This document shows, one piece after another, positions 10,067-18,880 of a stretch of 64,000 nucleotides of DNA (its first letter is position 1; each line of letters opens with the position of its first letter). Both the position numbers and the translations under genes were made by a program. Below the pieces are notes generated by a model. It did not search any database, was not told the origin of the DNA, and was given only the letters and a program-made list of their open reading frames with translations. The stretch spans positions 1 to 64,000 of the forward strand of contig CACLYQ010000002.1 of NCBI GenBank assembly GCA_902611175.1. Direction: 5' to 3'. The DNA is from an uncultured Pelagibacteraceae bacterium. Its GTDB lineage: Bacteria; Pseudomonadota; Alphaproteobacteria; Pelagibacterales; Pelagibacteraceae.

Positions 10067-11754
10067 ATCTCTTTAGCTTTAAATATACCATCGTTCATTA
10101 TAACATATTCAATATTCATTCTTCTCATATTTGTGTAAACATCAAATAAATCGAATACCATTGGATCTTTTGAAATATTAAAGGATGTATTTACTATTAT
10201 GTGAATATTATTCTCAGCTAGCTTTTTTAATAATTTAAAAATAAATGAATTCTCATCATCAATAACTTGTGTTCTACAGGTGTTATCAGTATGAACTATA
10301 GAGAAGTAATCTTTTTTTAAATCCTCTTTTGCTTCACATAATGTTCCCATTGAATACAAATTATTTTTTATACTATCTTGAATAGAAAAATATTTTTCAA
10401 ATTTCTCTTTAAGCAACATGGGAGCTAGTGGTTGATAAAATTCTCTCTTTTTTATTTTGTTATTTAAATTTTCAACAGCTAATTTATCTTTAGCATTACA
10501 AATTATAGAAGTATTACCCAATGCCCTTGGACCAGTTTCTATTTTATCAATATAAGTTGTGAGAATGTGACCTTTGCTTATTAACTCAGAGGCTATATCC
10601 AGAGAATTTCCCTGTTTAGAAATTTTTTCAAAAAATTCATTTAATTTGAATTTTTTATTTATTTGGTCTTTTTCTGGTCCAGGAAAAAGACCTATATTTT
10701 TTAAAAATTTATTATTTTCGTGAAAATACGAAAAATTAGTAGCCCCAATTGCAGAGCCTGAGTCACCTGGCGATGGAGGAACGATTAGTTCCTCAAATAT
10801 GTTTTGTTTTGATAAATCATGTATCATTTTACAATTTAATGCAACGCCGCCCGTTAAAACTATTTTGTTTTTTCCCGTCAGTTGCTTTGCTTTTAAAATT
10901 AGGTTTTTTACAGACTTATTTAATATTAGTTGTGCTGAACTTGCTATATTAGAATACTTTTGAAAGTTTTCTTTAATTGATAAATTTAAATAAGGTTTTC
11001 CAAAGATTTTTATTAGTATATCAGAGAATGATCTTTCGGGATTTCTATGAAATTCAAAGTATGATGAATTAATTTTTAATTGCTCACAATCAAAAATTTT
11101 GTCCATTTCTTTTTCATATATTGGATTACCATATGAGCTTAAACTCATGACTTTAAATTCTCCATCATTTATATCAAAACCTAAAAAATCAGTTATAGTT
11201 GAGTAAAAAAGCCCTATCGAATTAGGATAAAAGTTTGTCCAATGCTTTTTTATTAAATTTTCATAATCAATTGTATATATAGTCATTGTTTCACCTTCTC
11301 CAACTCCATCGCAACTAACAAAGGCGTATTCATCAACTTTATTGACATATAATGATCCATATAAACAATGGCTGAGATGATGAGATGAATATAAAATTTT
11401 TTCTTTAGGAATTTTTATTATTTTATTGAGATGTGTATAAAAAAATATTGAACCTGAATTGAAATTTTTTAAATGGTGCGTTAAAAATTTTTTATTCTCT
11501 AAAGGTTTTTTTATTGAGTAAAAAAAAATTTCCCACCATGATTTAAAAGGTTTTTCATAAAAACAAATAGATTTTATACTTCGTTCACTCAAAGAGTATT
11601 TTTTTATTAAAAATTCTAAGCATCTCTTTGGGAAACTTTTGTCACCTTTTATTCTTGTGAAATACTCTTCTTTAAGAAAACAATTAACACTTATTCCGTC
11701 AGTCAAAAATACAGAGGACTCATGGTAATAAGCAGAAATACCAATATAAAACAT
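10063..11754 (-). CDS. NodU/CmcH-family carbamoyltransferase
   Basis: 563 aa; YSSHHLSHCLYGSLY, SCDGVGEGETMTIY, LTGGVALNCKM, ETGPRALGNTSI, NTSFNISKDPMV. Confidence 0.93.
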   Translation of the reverse strand: MFYIGISAYYHESSVFLTDGISVNCFLKEEYFTRIKGDKSFPKRCLEFLIKKYSLSERSIKSICFYEKPFKSWWEIFFYSIKKPLENKKFLTHHLKNFNSGSIFFYTHLNKIIKIPKEKILYSSHHLSHCLYGSLYVNKVDEYAFVSCDGVGEGETMTIYTIDYENLIKKHWTNFYPNSIGLFYSTITDFLGFDINDGEFKVMSLSSYGNPIYEKEMDKIFDCEQLKINSSYFEFHRNPERSFSDILIKIFGKPYLNLSIKENFQKYSNIASSAQLILNKSVKNLILKAKQLTGKNKIVLTGGVALNCKMIHDLSKQNIFEELIVPPSPGDSGSAIGATNFSYFHENNKFLKNIGLFPGPEKDQINKKFKLNEFFEKISKQGNSLDIASELISKGHILTTYIDKIETGPRALGNTSIICNAKDKLAVENLNNKIKKREFYQPLAPMLLKEKFEKYFSIQDSIKNNLYSMGTLCEAKEDLKKDYFSIVHTDNTCRTQVIDDENSFIFKLLKKLAENNIHIIVNTSFNISKDPMVFDLFDVYTNMRRMNIEYVIMNDGIFKAKEI

Positions 11755-11759
11755 CAGAT

Positions 11760-12476
11760 TTAAAGTATTGATTTTGGATTAATATTTTTAAGCACATCAT
11801 AGTCAGTCTTAGATTTATCTAAATCTAAAAATTTTACAGGCAAAAACATGATTAAAATTAAAGAGTATAAAATAGGATTAAAAATTTTTGATATTTTAGT
11901 TAAACTGTTTGCATAAAGATGTCTTAATTTACTTATTAGATTCTCTTTAAAGAATTTTATTACATATGTAACTTTAGAGTTATTATTTTTTGCAAAACTT
12001 AGTGAGTATTTTGCATGTCTTTCTTCATCTAGTAAAATCTTGTCAATTAGTTTAGCATGTACTGGTTTAAAATTTCTGATATTATTGAGAAATTCATTTA
12101 ATTTTTTTTCTGCAATTTCTTCATTTGCCCCAATAAAAATTGCAAAATCTTTTATGTTTTTTTTTTCAAAAATAAATTTATCTTTATATATATAACCCTT
12201 AGCAAATAGGTGAATTGGTACAAATCTAATTTCTTTATTATTTAACTCATATTCTAAGGAAATTTGATTTTTGATATTTGTAAAAATTGAAAAATGTTTA
12301 TATTCATCTAATGAATGTCTTATGAAACCTTTGCTTAATTTTAAATCATCTACATTTTTAGCTGCGAACAACATTTCTAATGCAGATGCAAATTCTGCAG
12401 CAGAAAATTCGTTTAAAACAAAACAGCACCTCAATGGTTCAAATTTTTCCATTTTGTTTTTTGGTACTAAAAACAT
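11760..12476 (-). CDS. ferritin-like diiron-type protein (start may be 12452)
   Basis: Repeated E/DExxH pattern: AEFASALE, HSLDEYKHFSIF, ILLDEERHAKYSLSFA. Confidence 0.6.
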   Translation of the reverse strand: MFLVPKNKMEKFEPLRCCFVLNEFSAAEFASALEMLFAAKNVDDLKLSKGFIRHSLDEYKHFSIFTNIKNQISLEYELNNKEIRFVPIHLFAKGYIYKDKFIFEKKNIKDFAIFIGANEEIAEKKLNEFLNNIRNFKPVHAKLIDKILLDEERHAKYSLSFAKNNNSKVTYVIKFFKENLISKLRHLYANSLTKISKIFNPILYSLILIMFLPVKFLDLDKSKTDYDVLKNINPKSIL

Positions 12477-13395
12477 TTTAATAATAATTTTTTTTTTAAT
12501 TTTAACTATTACAGATTTAAAATCAAAAGAATGTATAGAATTTTTACCTTTTGGTCATAATGAATATTATGTTCACTTACCTACTCAAAGTCAGTTTTGT
12601 GTAAAATATGGCAAAAAAGACTTAACTTTTAAAACTGATAACTTAGGGGGTAGGTATTTCAATTCAGTTAGTACAAAATTACAAGTTTTTGGTGATAGTC
12701 AGGTTTTAGGGTTGGATATTGATGACCAAAATAAACATTTTTTATCTCAGTACTACAAAGAAGATTTTATAATATATGCAGCCCCAAATAACGGGCCTTA
12801 TGAAGTTATTAATTTCATATTATTTAATAGTAAAAAAATAAATAGAAAAATCATTATTCACTTTAACTTGTCTGTAGACTTATTTAGAATTTACCCTGGT
12901 TGGTCTATTAATAATTTTGTAGCACTCAGAGACGATCAATTAGATGAGATTCTTGAAAGACCTTTTAAATATAGACTTATTATTTTAAAAAATTTATTTA
13001 AAAACAAGTTTTTTACAGTTTCTAGAAAAAATCAAAAACAAATGCAAAATCTATTTAATAATCTCGAGATTGTGGATTTAAAGCAAAATATAAATTTATA
13101 TTTAAATCAATTAAATCAAATTACTAACAAACTAGGTATTAAAGTACATTTTGTTTTATCACTACCATATTGGTTGTATGAACAGGACAAAAAATTAAAA
13201 AGCTTTATTATTAATGAAGATATAGAAAAAAGAATTAAATATATAATTTGTCCTACATTTAACAAAAATTTTGCAATTCATAAAAAATTAATTTATCAGG
13301 TAAATAATAGAAGTGATATTTTAACATCAGATAAAAGACATATTAAATCAGAAAAAATTACTTTGACTGAGCTAAGTAATTATTGTAAATTTTAG
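12454..13395 (+). CDS. SGNH-hydrolase-like exported protein
   Basis: In-frame TTG at 12454 gives a hydrophobic leader (FFGTKNILIIIFFLILTITDLKS); LQVFGDSQVLG block and C-terminal DKRHIKSE. Start codon uncertain; the track ORF opens at 12271. Confidence 0.55.
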   Translation: MFFGTKNILIIIFFLILTITDLKSKECIEFLPFGHNEYYVHLPTQSQFCVKYGKKDLTFKTDNLGGRYFNSVSTKLQVFGDSQVLGLDIDDQNKHFLSQYYKEDFIIYAAPNNGPYEVINFILFNSKKINRKIIIHFNLSVDLFRIYPGWSINNFVALRDDQLDEILERPFKYRLIILKNLFKNKFFTVSRKNQKQMQNLFNNLEIVDLKQNINLYLNQLNQITNKLGIKVHFVLSLPYWLYEQDKKLKSFIINEDIEKRIKYIICPTFNKNFAIHKKLIYQVNNRSDILTSDKRHIKSEKITLTELSNYCKF

Positions 13396-13396
13396 A

Positions 13397-13903
13397 GTGT
13401 ATAAAATTTTAATAATTCCATTAGTTTTAATATTCACATTTATAACAAATGTTAATTCTGCGACAGTAAAAATAGGAACTGCAACAATAGAATCTGCTGA
13501 GATAAAATCAGGAACTGATACAAAAAAAACTAAATTAACTTTGAAAGAGGCTAAAGTTAATTTTGATGATGGTTCAATTTATGTTGGACCATTAAGAAAA
13601 AATAAACTCCATGGCAAAGGCAAATTAACTTTACCTGATGGAACAGTCTATCAGGGAAAATTTAAAAGCAATAAATTTACTAACAAAATTAGCAAAAAAA
13701 ATAGAACATTAATTAAAGTTAACCTAAAAAAGGGAATTAAAGTAGAAAATCAAATGAAAGTAAAAGGTTTGAATAAATGGTATCCCGCTAAAGTAGTTGG
13801 TGGTGAATTTCAACTAACAAAAAAAGGACAACTAATGGCTTCTCAAGATAAAAAATCAGAAGGCTCCGGAGGTGGAAGCGGTGGAGGCGGAGGTGGCTGT
13901 TAG
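13397..13903 (+). CDS. MORN-repeat exported protein with GSGGGSGGGGGGC tail
   Basis: GTG start; signal peptide; FDDGSIYVGPLRKNKLHGKGKLTLPDGTVYQGKF; C-terminal poly-Gly-Cys. Confidence 0.8.
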   Translation: MYKILIIPLVLIFTFITNVNSATVKIGTATIESAEIKSGTDTKKTKLTLKEAKVNFDDGSIYVGPLRKNKLHGKGKLTLPDGTVYQGKFKSNKFTNKISKKNRTLIKVNLKKGIKVENQMKVKGLNKWYPAKVVGGEFQLTKKGQLMASQDKKSEGSGGGSGGGGGGC

Positions 13904-13906
13904 TTT

Positions 13907-14980
13907 TTAATATTTTATTCCAGAACCTTTTAAAAAATCTGCATTTTTATCTAGGGGCAATCTGGGACTGGCTTCTAAACCAATATCATCAAACATTTTG
14001 ATTCTATACTTTTCAAGACCAACTAAAGCGATCATCGCTGCATTATCTCCACATAAATGTAAATCTGGAAAAATAACTTTAAAGTTACTTTCATTACTTA
14101 ATTTAATCAATTTGTTTCTTATACCTTTATTAGCTGCAACCCCTCCAGCAACAACAAAATAATTTTCTTCAATTGAATTATTTTTTAAAAAATCATTAAT
14201 AGCATTTTTAGATTTAATATATATTATTTGCTCTATAGTCTTTTGAAAAGAAGCCGCCAAATCACGTCTTTCCTCATCCGAATTTATATTTTTAGCAATC
14301 CTTAATATTGCTGTTTTAAGACCGGCAAACGATAAATTACATCCACCTTTATTTATTATAGGTTTTGGAAGTTCAAATTTATTTGGGTTGCCCATTTCAG
14401 CAAATTTTTCTAATTTAGAACCACCGGGAAATTCTATTCCTAAAAGCTTTGCGGTTTTATCGAACGCCTCTCCTAAAGCATCATCAATTGTAGTTCCTAA
14501 TCTTTTGTACTTACCTAATCCATTCACACTTAAAAATTGACTATGTCCACCTGATATTAATAAAACTAAGTATGGATAACTTATTTTAGTATGCAACTTT
14601 GGACTTAGGGCATGACCTTCTAAATGATTGACACCAATAAAAGGAATATCTAAAGATGTTGCAAGAGCTTTACCAAAATTTAAACCAACACTCAGACAAA
14701 TTATTAATCCTGGGCCAGCTGTTGCTGCAACTGCGGAAATTTCGTTTATATTTATACCACTTTCATTTAAAGCTTTTTTTGCTATTAAATTAATTTTTTC
14801 AACATGAGATCTAGCAGCTAACTCTGGTACAACTCCACCAAATTCTTTATGAATATCAAATTGACTAGAAACTATATTTGATAAAATTTTTGGTGTTCCA
14901 CTTTCATGATCTTGAATAATTGAAACTGCAGTTTCATCACAACTTGTCTCAATTCCTAATATTATTGGATTTTTTGACAT
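13907..14980 (-). CDS. tsaD: tRNA N6-threonylcarbamoyladenosine biosynthesis protein TsaD
   Basis: ILGIETSCDETAVSI, GVNHLEGHALSP, LLISGGHSQ, VAGGVAANKGIR. Confidence 0.97.
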   Translation of the reverse strand: MSKNPIILGIETSCDETAVSIIQDHESGTPKILSNIVSSQFDIHKEFGGVVPELAARSHVEKINLIAKKALNESGININEISAVAATAGPGLIICLSVGLNFGKALATSLDIPFIGVNHLEGHALSPKLHTKISYPYLVLLISGGHSQFLSVNGLGKYKRLGTTIDDALGEAFDKTAKLLGIEFPGGSKLEKFAEMGNPNKFELPKPIINKGGCNLSFAGLKTAILRIAKNINSDEERRDLAASFQKTIEQIIYIKSKNAINDFLKNNSIEENYFVVAGGVAANKGIRNKLIKLSNESNFKVIFPDLHLCGDNAAMIALVGLEKYRIKMFDDIGLEASPRLPLDKNADFLKGSGIKY

Positions 14981-15038
14981 AATTTATTTTTTAAAATTAA
15001 TATAATTAAATTATAAGAATGTAATAAAAATAAGTTTT

Positions 15039-15950
15039 ATGAAAAGAACAAATTTAGTTATCGGAACACGTGGTAGTAAGTTAGCTATGATTTATGCGGA
15101 AAAAGTGAAAAATGAGCTAAAAAAATACTTTCCTTTTGATATTAAATTAAAAAAAATTGTGACAACAGGCGACCAAAAACAAAATGAAAGATTATCAGAA
15201 ATAGGTGGCAAGGGTTTATTTTCAAACAAAATTGAAAATGATCTATTAAATAAAAATATAGATATAGCTGTACATGCATTGAAAGATATGCCTACTGTTG
15301 AAACAGAAAATCTTTTAACTAATAATTTTTTGAAAAGGAATTCTCCTAATGAAATTTTAATAAGTAGAAACAATATAAAATTTGAGGATTTAAAAGCTAA
15401 TTCCATCATCGGAACCTCATCTTACAGACGAGAGTATCAGCTAAAAAAAAAGAGACCCAATTTAAAATATAAATTAATTAGAGGAAATGTAGATACAAGA
15501 GTTAAAAAACTTGAAAAAGGTGAGTACGATGCAATACTTCTCTCAAAAGCAGGAATTAATGCTTTAAATTTAAAAAATAAAATTTCACAAGAATTTAGTG
15601 TAGATCAAATCATACCCTGTGCTGGTCAGGGAATTATTGCCATACAATGTAGAAAAGATGACAGTGAGATAAAAGAGTTACTTGAAAAAATTAATGATGA
15701 GGAAGCTAGAATTGTTGCAAATGCTGAAAGAGAAGTTTTAAAAGTTTTGGAAGGTGACTGTGATACTGCCATTGGTGTATTTGCAAAAATAAAAGGTCAA
15801 AAAGTGGATCTAACAAGTGAACTTTTTTCAGTTGATGGTAAACAGAGATATTTTATTAAAGAAACTGTTGAAAAAAACCAAGTACAAGATGCATGTAGAT
15901 CAATTGGAGAAAAGTTAAAACAACAATCAAAGGGATCATATAAAAATTAA
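15039..15950 (+). CDS. hemC: hydroxymethylbilane synthase
   Basis: IGTRGSKLAM, AVHALKDMPT, IGTSSYRREYQL, GDCDTAIGVFA. Confidence 0.97.
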   Translation: MKRTNLVIGTRGSKLAMIYAEKVKNELKKYFPFDIKLKKIVTTGDQKQNERLSEIGGKGLFSNKIENDLLNKNIDIAVHALKDMPTVETENLLTNNFLKRNSPNEILISRNNIKFEDLKANSIIGTSSYRREYQLKKKRPNLKYKLIRGNVDTRVKKLEKGEYDAILLSKAGINALNLKNKISQEFSVDQIIPCAGQGIIAIQCRKDDSEIKELLEKINDEEARIVANAEREVLKVLEGDCDTAIGVFAKIKGQKVDLTSELFSVDGKQRYFIKETVEKNQVQDACRSIGEKLKQQSKGSYKN

Positions 15951-15951
15951 A

Positions 15952-16650
15952 ATGCATATTTTATTAACTAGACCATTCGATGATAGTAAAGAATTAATAT
16001 TAAAATTTAGTTCGATGAAACATCTTGTTTCTCATTTACCTCTTTTACAAATTAAAAAGAAAGAAATACCAGAAACAGATTTTTCACAATTCAAAGGTAT
16101 TATTTTTACTAGCTCCAATGCATTGAAGAATTTAGATATTTCGAAATTAGATAAAAATATAATTTGTTTTTGTGTTGGTCTTGCAACAGAAAGAAAGGCA
16201 AAAGAAGTAGGCTTTCAAAATATTTTCTCTGCTGAGGGTAACGTAAATAATCTTAAAGAATTAATTTTACAAAACTTTGACCCAAAGATCGGGCCAATGG
16301 CCTACATTAGTGGGGAAATTGTTTCTTATAATCTTGATAAAGATTTAATTTCAGAAAATTATGTCATAAAGAGAATCATAAATTATACTGCAATTCCTAA
16401 TGAAAATTTAAGTGATGACTTTCTAAGAGATATCAAATCTTCTGTGCCAGAAATTGTTTACATATATTCTGAAAATAGTGCGAAGACATTTTTTACGTTA
16501 ATAAAAAAATATAATTTAGATAATATTTGGATGGAAACTAACCTAATGTGTATGGGTGAAAAAGCATCTTCAGCATTGAATGACATAAAATGGAAAAAAA
16601 TTTTTCTTTTTAACCCTGGTGAAGAAGAGTTTTTGCTATATAAAATTTAA
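15952..16650 (+). CDS. hemD: uroporphyrinogen-III synthase
   Basis: LLTRPFDDSKEL, GIIFTSSNAL, directly after hemC. Confidence 0.88.
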   Translation: MHILLTRPFDDSKELILKFSSMKHLVSHLPLLQIKKKEIPETDFSQFKGIIFTSSNALKNLDISKLDKNIICFCVGLATERKAKEVGFQNIFSAEGNVNNLKELILQNFDPKIGPMAYISGEIVSYNLDKDLISENYVIKRIINYTAIPNENLSDDFLRDIKSSVPEIVYIYSENSAKTFFTLIKKYNLDNIWMETNLMCMGEKASSALNDIKWKKIFLFNPGEEEFLLYKI

Positions 16651-16652
16651 AA

Positions 16653-17738
16653 ATGGACGTTTTAAATAAACTAAATGAGTTATTTTTATCTGTATGGAAG
16701 CAGGGAATTCTTGGGGTAGATTTCTTTCAGATAATAGTAGGTCTTGGAATATTTATATTATTTTTAATATTTAGAGGCCTAATTAGTAAACTTGTTATAA
16801 AAAAATTAGAATTAATTTCAAAAAGAACAACTAATAAATTAGATGATACTTTTGTAAAATCTATGGAAGGTCCTGCTAGGTTTCTTCCAATTGTTCTTGG
16901 TGTCTTCTTTGCCAGTTACTATATGTCATTTGATAATGAGACAAGGGGTTTCATAGACAACGTTAACAGAACATTAATAACAATTTTAATATTTTGGATA
17001 ATACATCAGATAATTGAGCCTATATCATATATTTTAAGTGGATTAGATAAAGTCCTGACAAAAGAATTAATAGGCTGGATTATAAAGTCTCTTAAAATTT
17101 TAATTTTTATTTTGGGCGCAGCTGCTGTTCTTGAGTTATGGGGAATTAAAATTGGGCCAATAATTGCAGGATTAGGCTTGTTTGGTGTTGCAGTAGCATT
17201 AGGTGCACAGGATTTATTTAAAAATTTAATATCTGGAATTTTAGTATTAGTTGAAAAAAGATTTAGAATTGGTGATTGGATTAAAGTTGAAGGAGTTATT
17301 GAAGGTATAGTGGAGAATATTGGATTTAGATCAACCGTTATAAGAAAATTTGATAAGTCACTAGCAATTATTCCCAATTTTCAATTTGCAGAAAATGCAG
17401 TAATTAATAACACAAGGAAGACCAACTGGGCTATTAGTTGGATAATAACTCTTCAATATGACACTACAATTGATCAATTAAAAACCATAAGAGATGAGAT
17501 TGAAGATCATATAAATAAAGGTGATGATTATGATAAATCTGTTGGAGTTGCTGTAAGAATAGATAAGTTTTCAGATAGCTCAATTGATATGTATGTAAGA
17601 TGTTTTACAAAAACAAATAGTTGGACTAATTATTTACAAGTTAAAGAAAATCTGGCACTTGAAATAAAAAAAATTGTTGAAGGTAAGGGAGCTGCCTTTG
17701 CATTCCCAAGTCAGTCCATCTATGTTGAAAAAAAATGA
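16653..17738 (+). CDS. MscS-family mechanosensitive channel
   Basis: GLGLFGVAVALGAQDLFKNLISGILVLVEKRFRIGDWIKV. Confidence 0.94.
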   Translation: MDVLNKLNELFLSVWKQGILGVDFFQIIVGLGIFILFLIFRGLISKLVIKKLELISKRTTNKLDDTFVKSMEGPARFLPIVLGVFFASYYMSFDNETRGFIDNVNRTLITILIFWIIHQIIEPISYILSGLDKVLTKELIGWIIKSLKILIFILGAAAVLELWGIKIGPIIAGLGLFGVAVALGAQDLFKNLISGILVLVEKRFRIGDWIKVEGVIEGIVENIGFRSTVIRKFDKSLAIIPNFQFAENAVINNTRKTNWAISWIITLQYDTTIDQLKTIRDEIEDHINKGDDYDKSVGVAVRIDKFSDSSIDMYVRCFTKTNSWTNYLQVKENLALEIKKIVEGKGAAFAFPSQSIYVEKK

Positions 17739-18025
17739 TTGCTATATTTTATTTAGCTCTTCAAATTTTAAAACTTTATTCATATGTTGTAATTGCCAAT
17801 GTTGTTATAAGTTGGTTGGTCGCTTTTAATGTACTAAATACAAGCAATCGGTTTGTATATTTAATATTAGATTTCACTTATAAAATGACAGAACCGATTT
17901 TAATGAGAATTAGAAGATTTTTACCTAACCTTGGTGCTTTTGATATTTCTCCTATAGTACTTCTTTTGTTGATATGGTTCATAGAAATGTGTATGAAACT
18001 CTACATTGCACCACTAATATTTTAA
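17735..18025 (+). CDS. YggT family protein
   Basis: 96 aa; TEPILMRIRRFLPNLGAFDISPIVLLLLIWFIE. Confidence 0.9.
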   Translation: MIAIFYLALQILKLYSYVVIANVVISWLVAFNVLNTSNRFVYLILDFTYKMTEPILMRIRRFLPNLGAFDISPIVLLLLIWFIEMCMKLYIAPLIF

Positions 18026-18028
18026 TAA

Positions 18029-18874
18029 ATGATTTTAATTGATGGAAAAAAAGCTGCTGCTGATTTAAGAGAAGAGCTCAAGAAAGAAGTCTTATCTTTA
18101 AAAGATAAGTTTAATAAAGTACCAGGTTTAACAGTCATATTGATTGGTGATTTAGCACCTAGTCAAATTTATGTTAGAAATAAAGAAAAATCTGCCACTG
18201 AAGTTGGTCTTAAATCAGAGGTGATTAGATACTCTGACAGTGTTGAAGAAAGTGAAGTTTTAAAAAAAATCGATGAACTTAATAATGACGATTCCGTTTC
18301 GGGAATTTTAGTTCAGCTCCCACTTCCTAAACATATTGATAAACAAAAAGTTATAGAGGCAATTATGCCAGAGAAGGATGTAGATGGATTTCATCCCATG
18401 AATGTTGGTAATCTGTCGTCAGGTTATGAAAGTTCTATTCCGTGCACTCCTTTAGGTTGTTATTTATTAATAAAAAAAATTGAACCAAACCTTAATGGAA
18501 AAAAGGCTGTAATTGTTGGAAGATCAAATTTAAATGGTAAGCCAATGACACAGTTGTTGTTGAAAGAAAATTGTACAGTTACAATTACTCATTCAAAAAC
18601 AAATGATCTTAAAGGAGAATGTTTAAAAGGAGACATTATAGTCGCTGCAGTTGGAATCCCTGAGCTTGTAAAAGGTGATTGGGTAAAAAAAGATGCAATT
18701 GTGATTGACGTTGGTATTAATAAAACTGAAAACGGCCTAGTTGGCGATGTGGCATTTGATGAAGTATCTAAAGTTGCAAAAGCTTTAACTCCAGTTCCAG
18801 GTGGAGTCGGACCTATGACTATTGCATGTTTACTTAAAAATACAATTGAGTGTTTTAAGAGAGCAAATAAATAA
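18029..18874 (+). CDS. folD: methylenetetrahydrofolate dehydrogenase / cyclohydrolase
   Basis: GILVQLPLPKHID, PEKDVDGFHPMNVGNL, VGRSNLNGKPMTQLLL, PVPGGVGPMTIACLL. Confidence 0.97.
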   Translation: MILIDGKKAAADLREELKKEVLSLKDKFNKVPGLTVILIGDLAPSQIYVRNKEKSATEVGLKSEVIRYSDSVEESEVLKKIDELNNDDSVSGILVQLPLPKHIDKQKVIEAIMPEKDVDGFHPMNVGNLSSGYESSIPCTPLGCYLLIKKIEPNLNGKKAVIVGRSNLNGKPMTQLLLKENCTVTITHSKTNDLKGECLKGDIIVAAVGIPELVKGDWVKKDAIVIDVGINKTENGLVGDVAFDEVSKVAKALTPVPGGVGPMTIACLLKNTIECFKRANK

Positions 18875-18880
18875 AATTTA

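Noticed and set aside
17006-17377. 123-aa ORF antisense to the MscS gene
   Set aside because: Proline/isoleucine-rich shadow ORF of a well supported gene.
18090-18115. CTTATCTT-TAA-AAGATAAG hairpin in folD
   Set aside because: AT-rich stem within coding sequence; expected at this base composition.
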